From Ischnura elegans (lineage: Eukaryota; Arthropoda; Insecta; Odonata; Coenagrionidae), in assembly GCF_921293095.1 (NCBI RefSeq), contig NW_025791658.1, forward strand, positions 372,001 through 436,000: 64,000 bases of DNA, given 5' to 3'. Both the position numbers and the translations under genes were made by a program. The number at the start of each line of letters is the position of its first letter. The stretch's first letter is position 1. This document shows, piece by piece, positions 44,753 through 56,065 of this stretch. The notes under the pieces are model-generated. The model had not been told where the DNA came from and searched no databases. It was given only the letters and a program-made list of their open reading frames with translations.

Positions 44753-45099
44753 GAATTGTAATCATTTCCATCCTTATAAATATATCGGTATAGGTCCCTA
44801 TAATATGCATTTGATCACAATTAAAAGTTGTTCCTTGAAAAAACTATTCTGTTGGATTACGAATACAATTGCTTTACATTTTTTCCTACTGCATATGAAG
44901 AATCGCCGTCAGCATTTTCTCAAACTGGCAAATATGGTAACGTTACAAAATTTTCGAGAAAAAAAATGGACTGACTCTTGCCCATATTTCTACGAGTGAA
45001 ATCAAATGGCTTTTCACGTATTTATCGTTCTCATGAATGCAATTTTGATGCAAGGAAGCAAGATTTATTATTGTTATCAGTGATGGAAAAGTATTTTTT

Positions 45100-48000
45100 G
45101 TGTACCCAAGGTTTTCAGTTGCCTATACTCTTAACTTAAGATCAATTTCATTTCCAACATCAAAATCATAAACTTCATTAAATAAGATATTTATGTCTCT
45201 TTTCTTTCTTTTTTGTCCCTCATTGATACATTTTACTGAAGGAAAAACTTTCAATGAAATGCATCACGGAGGAGTTGACCTATTTACCAGCAATGACGTG
45301 GAAAGTAACGGATTGAAGCTTCAAAGGAACCACATTGAACTTTTCAAAAATACAACGCGTGTAATGTAAAAAAATAAATTCTTCATATAGCGATAAAAAA
45401 TATCACAAAATAAGTTAATATTCAGACATGGACTCTAGAGTCTTTTCCTTGTTGTTGGGAATAAAAATATCGTTACTCTGGGGAAATCTAAGAATTACGA
45501 AAACGTAAACCCATGGTACTTTCCATGCATATGTCCACCCAAATCTACTCTGACGACTTCAGGTTCATTGAACACACTGAAAAAACATACATTTGAACAC
45601 GTGACACAGAAATTAATTTTCCATGTACTAAACAAATACATAAAAGCCTTAAAAGAAAAGAAACTTGGGCAAACATGAGGTTTTCTGAATTACCTAAACC
45701 ATAATAGTTCATAGAAACAAGCGGACAAGAACAAAAGACTTACGATATCATGAATCACCATAGCAACATTTTTAAAAGTTATTTTCTGCAATTAAAAATT
45801 ATTAGGAGGATGTATACGCAATGCAGGGAGGAGTGTGATTTTTTTATAAATCAATCAAAGAAAAGAAATCATTACGTAATCGGGAAATACTTCATAGGAG
45901 AACTATTGTGTTTCAAACGAAATCAATTCTTTCTAATCAGTTTAACTATCAATTGGAAAAGAGTAATACTGAAAGAGAGTTTCCATAATTTAAACACTCA
46001 CAAAGTTGCTTTTAAAACAGGAAATAAACACGAGAAAAACGCTGAGCGTAATCCAACCGTGGCTGTCATAACACCTCAAATGTCCACATAATTATTTTAA
46101 AGTCTTATCACAGCCATTCACCCGCATAATATAGTCATTATTATCTCTCAAAAAAACCTAATGATTAAAATCCTAAAAATTCATGAGTTCGTGAGTAGCA
46201 ACAAATTCTTCATGCAATACAATTCCCGAAAATTCCTTTTTCTCGTCGTTGGAAATAAAATTATCGCTAAAAAGGGGATATATAAGAATTTAGAAAATGT
46301 AAAATGACAATCCTATTTTTTTCTCCAATAAATCAAGAGCAAATTTACTCATTAAAACCACGTAAAAGCCACAGTGCTCTGACGACTTCAAGGTTGTAAC
46401 TTTTCCTTCTTTATCAATTCGATAGTTTGAACCTTCGGGTTAGGTGTTGCAAATTTAAAAGAATCTTAAGTCCCACCTGTACTCATAAGATGATTAGGTA
46501 ATATCCAATACGGTAGAATATGGTCCAAGTATCTTAAAATCTCAGGAAACGCGACAATGCTGTGTAAAAACAACGCATATACTGCATAGTTGCATTGGTA
46601 AAATCGGTGAATTACTTAATTAATTCAATCCTAAAAATTCCTATTTTGCTGGGTAGCATCAAATTCGAAAAACAAATAGTCCTCCCGAAAAGTCCGTAAT
46701 CTCGCAGTTGGATATAAAACTATTGTTAAATAGTGGAAATCTAAGAATTGGGATTTTGTTAACTGAGGCTCTCATATTTTTTCTCAAATAAATAAAGGGA
46801 ATATCTACGCTGCGAAATCACATCAAAGCCACAATACTCAAAGTTGACACTTTTCTGTGATCAACAAAAGAGTAAGAAGAACCTTCGAGTATGGTGTTAC
46901 AAATTTAAAACAATCTAAAGACTTACCTGTATTCATGTGATGACTAGGTAACATCCATCGCGGTAGAATATGGTCCGAGTATCTTATAATGGTCAGGAAA
47001 CGAGATAATAAGGTGCAAGTACAACGGATATGCTGCAAAGTTGCATAGGTATAAGCAGCCACGTAAGCATTTGAAGCTATACCGCCTTCCTTCCATCGCC
47101 AACCGTTTGAGTCGAAGTCTACCTCAGAAGTGAGAGCCTTGCAGGGAAACCTTTCGTTTCGGGTACAGCGAGGTCACGCCCTATTTACGCCCAGCAACGA
47201 CTTGCATACCAATGGATTAAATCCTCAATAATGAATTTGAGCATTCACCAAATCACATCTTAAAAACTAAAAAAAAAAAGAATTCTTCATTGCAAAGATT
47301 AAACAATAACAGGAATTACCCAGGTAGTATTTTGATAACTTTTCTTTTTCTCAGTTTAAAGGACTGGAGGGGGAGGGGAAAAAATATATACCACTACGTC
47401 ATAGCTGTAGGGGAAACTGTGGTCTGAAGCACGTATAATGTGAAAAGTAATAACTGAAAACGCTATCCAATAATAAACTACCTGAAATAGTAACCTTACT
47501 CTAACTGAAACCCATTGCTGCTAATATTGAAAATAGCAAAAAAACAGCCGATGAACGTTGAGCGCAATCAACCGCTAACAGAAATTAAAATGCATACATT
47601 GCATGATTATTTACCTATATTTGCGCAAATATTCGTAAGACTTAATATTGGAATCCTCATCTCTTAATACGCAACCTCACGATGACAAATCTCACATTAA
47701 TTCCATTATAGGACACAAATGGACAAATATAAAACAACTGTTAGTGGCCAGCAACAACTTGGTACTACAAAACAATGCCCTAGGCGTCATTTTTTCCATT
47801 GTTAGAAATTATAATATCACTACCACAGAGTAAATATATACTCTGTGTCACTACCAAGTGGAAATATGTGTCACATAAAACATTAAAATGAAAATGAAAC
47901 CTCAAGTTGCCTTGCCGACGAAAATTGGCGATTCGATAAAACTAAACTGTTGCCAAGGAATCTTGCCAAAGTCACAATACCTTTACATATAACTTTGTTA
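45100..48000. repeat. Old divergent tandem duplication in intron 2
   Basis: 46360-46600 and 46815-47060 are about 75-80% alike by eye, about 455 bp apart ('GGTAGAATATGGTCC', 'AGTATCTTA', 'AAAGTTGCATAGGTA' blocks). Weaker copies of a linked block ('GTTGGGAATAAAAATATCG', 'GGGGAAATCTAAGAATT') recur near 45445, 46250, 46710 and 47795. It looks like an ancient tandem array, origin unknown. The frame 45750-46091 shows no domain. Confidence 0.6.
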
Positions 48001-48744
48001 GAATTGCAGAGTCTAACCAATATTCGTACATGTATCATCGTAAAAATATCCGCCGAATACATGAGGATGTCGAAAAGATGACAAAACTGAGATTTTAGAT
48101 GAAGATTTCAGCAAGAAAACCTCAATTTCCCTTACACGAACCTTAATTATGATTTCTTCAAATACCATACTCTTAAGGGTATTCTGTTTTCTACATACGA
48201 AAAGGAACATCTGAACATGGAAAAATGTTACGACCCCACACAAAATGGATAATAATATGTGCCTCACAAACTTGAGGTTAATTCCAAATTTCTTCTCATT
48301 CTAAATGATTTAAAAACCTTAAAAACAGCCTTACAAACGCAAACAGAAGCTGTACATCCTTTTTGAGAACCATATCATTCGTTCACATGGTCAATCATTC
48401 CGTGGATCAAAGAGATGAAATTAAACATTTTATATTCCTCTTAAAAGACATATTTTGGTCCGTAATAACGATAAATAACAAAGAAATCATTATGAACATC
48501 AGAAAATAGTTATAAATGCATTGAATCTTTTACACCTTCATCACTACGTCAAAAATAACAAATAGGTAAGTGACGATTTCATGGCACAGTTCAACCCTAT
48601 CCAGCTGCTAGTGGGTCATCGTAAAGTTTTAATTGATCTAACGATTAACACCACTTATGCACCCGACAACGATCAGAACTACAAATAAAATCCATCAATA
48701 AGGTATCAGTGAACAGAAATTCGATTAAAAAAGACAATACCTAC
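48001..48744. other. Intron 2, 5' end, nothing recognised
   Basis: AT-rich sequence leading to the exon-2 donor. No features beyond that donor were seen. Confidence 0.45.
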
Positions 48745-48966
48745 CTTCAAAATACTTTTGGACGATCCTCCGTACCAGTTTTGGTCGGACGACAATGCCG
48801 GGGAGTTAAAATCCAAGGGATCTCCAGGAGGCTTTTCCAATTCCAAATACCGTGTTTCGAAGGTAAATTTGCATTCCAGGCATCTTATTTTAAAATACCG
48901 AAATTCGATCAACTTCCCAAGACAACTTGCACAAACCAGCCAAGGTATATTTTCTTGCTTCTTAAT
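48745..48966 (-). CDS. ZAD-domain AT-hook protein, exon 2
   Basis: Acceptor TTGCGTTGCAG (48967-48977), donor AAG/GTAGGT (48739-48744). The 222 nt are phase 0 on both sides. Residues 47-120 hold the second half of the ZAD: IPWLVCASCLGKL gives the second CxxC pair (Cys58, Cys61), followed by an aromatic/charged helix region (EFRYFKIRCLECK) and an acidic, proline-containing linker. ZAD (zinc-finger-associated domain) uses four cysteines from two CxxC pairs to bind one zinc and typically dimerises. It is expanded in insect transcription factors. The intron-1 position inside the domain joins smoothly with exon 1. Confidence 0.9.
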
Positions 48967-49120
48967 CTGCAACGCAAAAATTCTATCAGGAGCAAATAAT
49001 GTGTCAAATTACCTCATACAAATATCTTACTCTGCCACGTAACATATTTACAACATAACTGAAACAATATATATGACACACACGAAACACTCTGGCAAAG
49101 TTGAAGTGCCGTCAACTTAC

Positions 49121-49258
49121 CTCTATATGAAGTAAATCCTCTATAACGTCATGAACAACAAAGTCTACGAATTCGTTTTCTTTGAAAACGTCCATCAATG
49201 TCGTTCCACTGCATAAGCAAAGCCTACAAAGTTTGACGGGCGGGAGGATGGAATACAT
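49121..49258 (-). CDS. ZAD-domain AT-hook protein, exon 1 (start codon)
   Basis: Starts at ATG 49256-49258 and ends GAG/GTAAGT (donor 49115-49120), 46 codons, phase 0. It reads MYSILPPVKLCRLCLCSG, with CRLC (Cys11, Cys14) as the first ZAD cysteine pair, then a TTLMDVFKENEF segment and a helix (DFVVHDVIEDLLHIE). Met then about ten residues before C-R-L-C is a usual ZAD beginning, which supports this start. The exon-2 CxxC pair lies 43 residues on. ZADs normally sit at the N terminus of C2H2 zinc-finger proteins of the nucleus. Confidence 0.9.
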
Positions 49259-50383
49259 GGTCTACCACTAATAATAACCCGCACAATCAAAAATTAAGCC
49301 GATTATTCACATGCCGTCTTGCATCTCACATCACGGTAATTGAACACTCATATTCACACTGATTTCGCAATCACGTATAGACGAAAACTACACGATTTGC
49401 GGTCACAAAAACAAGGAGTACAGCTACAAACAGAAAGTAATCTTAGCCATGCTAACTAGTAATCAGCACAGGTTCGGTCATTAAATCAGCCAATATTCTC
49501 CAAACAGCAGTATGATAAGTAATTAATACGTATGGCATTGAAGCACAACAGCAGTCAAACAATATTAACGCAAGTTTCACTACTTCAATAAAACAATAAC
49601 AACAACCAGCAACAACTGTACGCTTTCCTCAACATGCGCTTCTCAGCTATGCATTTCTGACAAATGAAAGTAGAAAAACATGCGCCGGGCGGCAAAGTTT
49701 GAATTATGAAAACAGATTTCCAATATTGCCTATTTCACAAGAATACCTGTTTGTTTGCAACTAATAAAAATTGTTAAATTTAACCTATTTTATGAAAAAT
49801 TAAGAAATGAAACGATGTTCATTCTTATCAGGCCTCACATATGCACTCCTGTAGTTTTGGCCGTTATATTTGCCAAAACAGTTGAAGGAAGGTGGTTAGA
49901 ATTCAAAACATGAAATGTGAATGTACTCTTCTGGTAATCTTCAATACTGTTGTCACCAGCAGTATCAAAACACCAAGTTGATCATTTAAACATAATTTAA
50001 TCTCGTATAACGAAAATATCATCTCGGAGTTTCTAATAATGCAAGATCTATAAACATTTAAACTTATATCTGCAAATTTTCCTCGGGTAAGAGGAGATGA
50101 ACTGTAAAATTGGTTTCGAAAATTAAAATCGATCCCTTTTTGCGAACCCTAACTCGAGTCGCAGATAAGACAAAAGATATTTTTCTTAACAAATTCCGCC
50201 CATGGTTAAAATTTGTTAAAAAAATGGTTAAATGATTTTGAGCATAAAACTGCTTTCAAAACACTTTCTTTATAACCAATAAGACGGAAAAGGTGAATTT
50301 TAGCATACAGTAGCGTAGAAGTACGAAGAGTTTACATTTAGGGCAGGTATTTTCATATTAATTGGAGGCGAAATTCCTTTCAC
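49259..50383. other. Region upstream of the ZAD gene
   Basis: Would hold the 5' UTR and promoter of the minus-strand gene. No convincing TATA box or initiator could be chosen from many AT-rich candidates. Few of the window's repeats are recognisable here, in contrast with the flanks, which fits functional upstream sequence. Confidence 0.4.
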
Positions 50384-50785
50384 CTTAGTCGGAGGTGAAA
50401 GGAATGCTGGGAAAACCCCGCGTGACGTTATTCTGGTTCCCACTGTCGCCGTGTGAGGTGACCTTGGTGCAAGGGTCTGTGCTTCGTTGGGATGCAGGCT
50501 GCTAGCAGGTAATAGAGTACCCTGCTAGCGGGTAGCGCATGGCTTAAATAAGGATGATAAATGCCTTATCAAAAGAAGGAAACTTTCCGACCATAGGCAG
50601 TTTTAATAGGTGATTATTAGGACTGAACCCCTGAGCTCTGTGCCTCATGCATGCAATAGTAATCTCAAAAGATGTAAAACTCCTATCTACTCGTATAGAA
50701 ACTAGGTCCATGTGACGTCACGTGGAGTGGCATCGCATGGGCGCCAATGTGGCCTTATTCAAATGCGGATAAAATTGACGTGATT
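50384..50785 (-). mobile_element. AATAGGG MITE, copy F (truncated)
   Basis: Contains the internal blocks ('GAATGCTGGGAAAA', 'GCTAGCGGGTAGCGC', 'GTGACGTCACGTGGAGTGGC') but lacks both ends. At about 50785 it joins a fragment of the TAGTGATGAGCG hAT element, a chimeric junction. 50816-51157 has no recognised content apart from a 'CGTAGCTAGGGGG'-like end near 51045-51065 (inverted). Confidence 0.7.
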
Positions 50786-51157
50786 GATGAGAAGTGGCCG
50801 ATCACTGCCGGTGACTGCCCCCAACACCGAACTAGACCCTTCTAACAGTCATGGGACAGCTGTTAGCGGCTGGACTGTAACTGGAAGGTAATTAAATTAA
50901 TTTTAACACTATTCATAAACAAAAAAACTTCATTATTCAAAGAAATCTTTTGTTAATTCATTATTTTCAGTATCTTGTTTTATTATATAAAGCAAATTAA
51001 TTGTGTGTTTACATTTCGGGTGGGGGAGTTTCGGCGGTACGGACCTACCCCCTAGCTACGCCACTGGAACCCTATTGGAAATATTCTATTCCGTTCAATT
51101 GAAAAGTGACAAATTTCTATTGAATATATGGAAATTCAATTGTATTTCCTCACATTC

Positions 51158-51824
51158 AATAGGGTGGTTACATATTATTTTTTTTATTGCCTAAATCGAA
51201 AGATTATTACTCCTGGAGTACGTATTTCACGGTTTTAGATTTTTAAATGACGATATCTATTTTTCGCGATCAAATGAAAAGTGAAAATTTTCAAGCGCGC
51301 TAAAACGCGACGGATAAGTATGAATGCCGGGAAAAACTCCGCGTGACGTCGTTCTGGTTCCAGCTTTCGGCGTGTGAGGTGACCTTGGGGCGAGGATTGA
51401 TCACTGATACGACACAAGCTGCCACCAGGTAGCTGAGTACCATGCTAACAGGTAGCGCTTGGCGTAAATAAGGATTATTAATACCCTATCAGATGAAGGA
51501 AACTTGCCTACCATAGGTATTTTTAATGTGATTATTAAGAGATGTGTCCCTGAGCTCTGTGCCTCATGCATGCATTGGTAATATCATACCATGTAAAACT
51601 CTTATCCTCTCGTGTAGAAACTAGGTCCCTGTGACGTCACGTGGAGTGGCATCGCATGGGCGCCAATCTAGCCTTTTTCAAATGAGGTTAAAATTGACCA
51701 TTGCCATTCGTCTAAAGTGGGATTTCTAAAACTAAATAATTTGTATATTATGAATACACTAATGGTGGGTAACGAATCGCAATCAATGCCTTTCGTTTTC
51801 TTTGATGAAGGAAACTACCCTATT
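51158..51824 (-). mobile_element. AATAGGG MITE, copy C
   Basis: Complete, in reverse orientation relative to A and B: begins AATAGGGTGGTTAC and ends GAAACTACCCTATT. Confidence 0.85.
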
Positions 51825-51924
51825 AAGGCTGGGGGATGTTTAGGTGCGACTAGTACAGGGGTATGTGGGGGTATAGTATACCCACCACGATAAGCGGTAG
51901 GTGCGAGATTAATAAATTCTACAT

Positions 51925-52310
51925 ATACACCAACATAATACCCCGCAAACCGCCTAAAAGGCGTGTGGCAGGGGGTGTTGGGACACCAGCCGTTTATTAA
52001 TAAAAAATGAAGCCCCCCAACGAAGTTGGGACTAGCGTTTATTAAAGCCCTTTATTATTCGGGGGAAAAACGAATTTCCATATCTATCCGTTCGGCAAAA
52101 TATCTCTCTTAATTTATCGCTTCTATCGGACCTGGAAATATAGTGTGGCTCTAATATTATGTTCTCCGTGTCGCTCTTAAAGATATCCATTCTCAATTGT
52201 TCAAGCAATGTAAGCATAGCGCACAGCCTCCGAGTCTCAAGCGGCTCCCAGCCTAATTCGCTTAACATCTGAGTAACGCTGTCTGTACGACCGTAGCGGT
52301 TTTTGACGAA
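51925..52310 (-). pseudogene. LINE ORF2 C-terminal tail, third family copy 2
   Basis: The minus-strand open stretch 52268-52032 reads MLSELGWEPLETRRLC, then LLEQLRMDIFKSDTENI, SDKLREIFCRTDRYGNSFFP and RIIKGFNKR-stop. Its 3' UTR runs to about 51925 with 'AACACCCCCTGCCACACGCC'. It matches 25925-26390. The SFFPR.I..FN ending is usual for non-LTR ORF2. Only the tail survives. Confidence 0.82.
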
Positions 52311-52439
52311 ACGCGCAAATTGCGGAATTTTAAGACAAATGGTTCAAAGTGGTGAATTTTACGGTTTTCTGAGGGATATTTTATTAATCCTTACACTAGT
52401 CTATTAGTAAAATCAATCCAATTTAGTGAAATGAATTAA

Positions 52440-53292
52440 ACTTAAAAATTTCTCTGAGCTCTGTTGGGGGGGGGGGGGGATTTATACCCCAATTCTCCCC
52501 CCCCCCTCGCTGCGCCACTGGTTGCCATGTCTTATTCATCTTTTATGATCAATAAGACATACTTTACGAAATATACAGCTATCGGTTTGAATCATGATGA
52601 TTTGTATGTAAAATATGTTTTAAAAAATGCAAACGGGATTTTAATGATTTCCACTTATAAATTCCTTTACCACATAAAATTTACTTAATTATCGTGATAT
52701 GAACTCAGAGTCAGAACTATTCCGTTAAAAAAAATATTTTGCCTACTTGTTTAAATTTCAATAAGTTCATTTGTTCCTTTTTTGGAGAGCTCATTGGTTG
52801 GAATTGGACAAAGCAGCAGGATTAGCAGCGCCACAAATCACCGCTGACTTTTAAGAGTTCTCCTCGGTGATCGCAATCACAGTTAAGAATCATCGTTCAT
52901 CAATCACTGATGAGTAGCAGTCACATTTCCGCTCATCACTACCACAATTTTTTATTCTATCCTATTTGGCGTGACCAGGGGTGCAGCTGGGAATTAAGGC
53001 TAAGGGGGGGGGGGTTTAGGGTAACTAGTACTTAGGGGTGTTGTGGTATTGCATACCCACCAGGGTAAGCAGGAGTTGCGGGGGCCTTCCTCCAGAAATA
53101 TTTTAGGAATAATGGTTCAAAATGGCGAGTTTTACGGCTTTCTAAGGGATATTTGATGAATCCTAACACTATTCTATAAGTAATACTAATTCAAATACGT
53201 AAAATGGATTAAACTTAAAAAATTCTCTGAGCTCTGGGGGGGGTTTTATCCCCCAAAACTCTCCACCCCTCGCTGTTGCACTGGGCGTGACA
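52440..53292. repeat. hAT-like element debris
   Basis: 52462-52522 (G-run, C-run, GCTGCGCCACTGG) and 52975-53285 (CAGGGGTGCAGCTGGGAATT, G-run, right end GTTGCACTGG) are pieces of the family at 35768-37422. 52700-52945 matches the right half of the TAGTGATGAGCG element. Too fragmented for exact borders. Confidence 0.6.
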
Positions 53293-54268
53293 TGGAAACA
53301 TCAACATGGAAATTTTTGCTGCATTAAATGCGTTAATGTTGACCTTAGAACTTTGTTTAAAATTTGACAATGCTCAGAAAAAAAATGAGGAATTCAATTG
53401 AAAGTCTGCATTTTACGTGCAAGCAACAATTATCCATGCGCCAAATACATATAAGCAATCCATAAGTTGACCGCGAAGCAATGCGGCAGGTACAGTCCGG
53501 CCGCCGAGAGTTATCCGTTGACAGCTAGACGGGGTAAGGGGCAAGGCTGCCAGGTAAGAAAAGGAAACGCCCACGTAACAGGTAAACAAAAGGTTTCCGT
53601 GGTGAAAGGAACCAGAAGGGACGAGGAGCGTGAAGGTACCAAAGGAAGAATCCTTTGTTTTGGCGATTCGCAGAAAGGGCTTGTTTTGGTGGTTCACAGT
53701 GGTGTCATGGTGCCGCAACGTGCCAGAACGCTGTTCTGCCCCTAGTTAACCCGTTAACGCTTACTGGTACCATATGGTACCAGCTAGTAGTGCAATACTA
53801 AAGGAACATTTTATTTATTTATTGTAATTTGTTCGGGATTTTGCGAGTTTGAAACTAACAAGCATATTTATAATTACGTTTTTCGGAAAAGTTTGCCTTT
53901 TTAAGCAAGATTTGACATTTTTTAATAATTTTGATAATTTTATTGTTGAAAATTGAATTTTTTTCTAATGTGAAATCACTAACGCCAATTTAATTTCGAT
54001 TTTTGACCCCGTAAGGGCCTAGCGGTACCACATTGTACCTGGCTGTATCTTCAAGACTATTAGTGCTAAAAGTATTTAATTTGCATCTAACCAAACAGAT
54101 TTTGAAATTGAATATTACGATAAAGTTGGGATGAATTTTTTAATTCAGGCGTTACCAGGTAAAGAAAATATGTTATAATCAAATGACACTTTTATCAATT
54201 TTGATGCCTCAAAATTTTTAATACATACATTTGGCGACCAAAATTTAAAAAATGTAAATTATAACTCG
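53293..54268. other. Unassigned, with a GC-rich patch
   Basis: 53460-53745 is GC-richer with opposing frames but no recognised domain. 53756-54060 contains the paired motif 'GGTACCATATGGTACC' and 'GCGGTACCACATTGTACC', which may be ends of an unrecognised element. 40695-40900 shares short similarity with 54190-54250. Confidence 0.35.
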
Positions 54269-54364
54269 AAAGGCATTTCCACAGTTGGGAAATTCAAATC
54301 TGAGTTGAAGAAGTTTCTCATTGAGAATGCGTTTTATAGCATCTCTGAATATTTAAATGATTAG
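54269..54364 (+). pseudogene. LINE ORF2 C-terminal tail, fifth family
   Basis: Reads KGISTVGKFKSELKKFLIEN, AFYSISEYLND-stop. FK..LK.FL.E..FYS..E.L is a frequent ending of non-LTR ORF2. The 3' UTR continues beyond insertion H6 at 54610-54765, ending 'AATAAAGAATTATTATTATT', a LINE-like poly(A)-signal and repeat tail. H6 inserted exactly at the stop codon. Confidence 0.7.
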
Positions 54365-54609
54365 TATTATTACTACTTTTCCTCTTCTATTCTTGACCTT
54401 GTTTAATAACTTTTTATGATGTTTCTTGGAGTTTAGGTCAATTGAAACCAGGTTATAGCCAACCTTTCGATTTATGTACCTTAGCAACACAACATCAATA
54501 AATATGTACAAAGTTAAGAGCCCTGAGGATGATTTACATAAATCGAAAAGTTGGCTATAACTTGGTTTCAATTGACCTAAACTCCAAGAAATATTATAAA
54601 AAGAAAAAA
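54364..54609 (+). mobile_element. Hammerhead-bearing insertion H6
   Basis: A 16-bp direct repeat with one mismatch flanks it (54348-54363 and 54610-54625), lying in a LINE tail. The arms (about 54407-54477 and 54535-54604) are imperfect, and the left arm stops inside stem II. The right-arm motif 54519-54556 is AGCC, CTGAGGA, T, stem GATTT/AAATC, GAAAA, GTT, GGCT, closed by a 4-bp outer stem. The leader is about 43 nt. Confidence 0.75.
54519..54556 (+). ncRNA. Hammerhead-ribozyme-like motif in H6
   Basis: Outer stem AGCC/GGCT, CTGAGGA (exact CUGANGA), extra T, a 5-bp stem with a 4-nt loop, GAAAA, GTT. Present once, because the left arm lacks the box. Confidence 0.45.
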
Positions 54610-54765
54610 AATATTTAAATGGTTAATTGTGTGCTGTAACTGTATATAATTATGTTTTTGTTATTATTATTTTTTTTAGTGTATGTATGTAAATGACGAC
54701 ATTTCCATGCCTGCATAACCTAATGGAATAAAGAATTATTATTATTAAAAAACTTGCTATAAAAA

Positions 54766-55112
54766 AAGAGACAGATTAATATGAGGCAGGGTCTCAGGCG
54801 TTACTTTGTGGAATTGCTTTATCATAGAATAAAATAAAATCACATTGTTTTATTCCACAATTTATTTTAAATCGCACGACCCAGGATTCAGATCATCGGA
54901 TGATAGCATTAGGTGCTGAAACCCGGGTAGAGCTATTTAAAATAAAGTGTGGAATAGGACAAAGTGATTTTATTTTATTCTATGATAGACTGATTAATAT
55001 TTCACTTCTAAAAAATTTAAGGAAAGTGCGCACCGGCACTGCTGATTTTGCCATGATGTCACTGGTGGTTCAGGTTTGTTTCAGTGCTTCATATGCATGT
55101 GACAACATTGTA
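54766..55112. other. Short inverted repeat region
   Basis: 54815-54850 and 54945-54990 share inverted 'CATAGAATAAAATAAAATCAC' type sequence around ~95 nt. Function unknown, and too degenerate to define ends. Confidence 0.4.
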
Positions 55113-55120
55113 CGACTAGG

Positions 55121-55481
55121 CAGTAGCGCCGACTCCATATGGGGCCTGAGGGGGCCCGAGCCCCCTCAAAGATTCGTTTGGGGGGGCGGAGCACCCTCAA
55201 TAATTCAAGAAAATAATTTAGTTATATTATGCTTTGTGAAATCACAAAAATATGTTGGTATTTTTTATTTCCCATGCTTGACGATAGTTACCTTTTAAAA
55301 TAAATTCAACAATGTGTTAAAACAAATGCATAAGGTAGTATGCCGGTTAACTGAAAACAAGTGGTATGAATCATGATAGTGACATCATGATATGCTGCGA
55401 CACACTTTGAATTTAACCTCTTCCCGGAGCAAGACCTCCGATATGGGCCCCCCCAATATTTTTCATGAGTCGGCGCCCCTG
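55121..55481. mobile_element. hAT-like MITE, 361 bp
   Basis: CAGTAGCGCCGACTC at the left and GAGTCGGCGCCCCTG at the right with an exact 8-bp duplication CGACTAGG (55113-55120, 55482-55489). A G-run and C-run lie just inside the ends. No coding content. Confidence 0.88.
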
Positions 55482-55489
55482 CGACTAGG

Positions 55490-56047
55490 TGAGGGTGTGA
55501 GGTGCTTTTGGGGGACAGCGTTTGGCCGTAAAACGTGCTGGCGCAGTGTTCTCCGCCCCTCCTTTTAACACTCTGCGTGCCATGGGCGTAATATCACGTC
55601 CTGCAAATTCTTCTGAGGATTGCCATGGATGTAATATTACGTCTTTCCATGAAATTGGCTTTGTTTGCGTGAAGCTGTAATATTTCGCCCATCTTACTTT
55701 TCCAGTTTACTGCTCCGTGGTTCTGCTATTTCAAAAATCAACTGCTCGATGGAAAAAGAGTTCTTTATAGTCTTGAGGCCGATAAGTCCTCTGTAGTTGC
55801 CGGCACCCTTATCTCAGCCTACTTTGTGTGAAAATTCTATGGAGGAAAGAACCCGTTCGTTGAGGGTGCAGTGACCCTTTTTGTCATCCAGGATTTTGGA
55901 TGATTTGCTTGGAACAATGCTTTTGTACGATTTCCACGGTTTAAATACTTCAAGTTGAGCGTAATAAAAGAATATTAAGTATTTTATGGCGGTACATCAT
56001 TTGTTGCGACTTTTTTATTTCTCTAAAATAATAGGCTTTCATTATTG
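55490..56047. other. Unassigned
   Basis: 55560-55700 holds repeated 'GTAATATTACG'/'GTAATATCACG' motifs. No gene and no clear element ends. Confidence 0.4.
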
Positions 56048-56065
56048 AAATATATATTAAAAAAT

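Noticed and set aside
44533-44793. Coding frame over the H5 palindrome
   Set aside because: Open only because of the inverted repeat. No domain.
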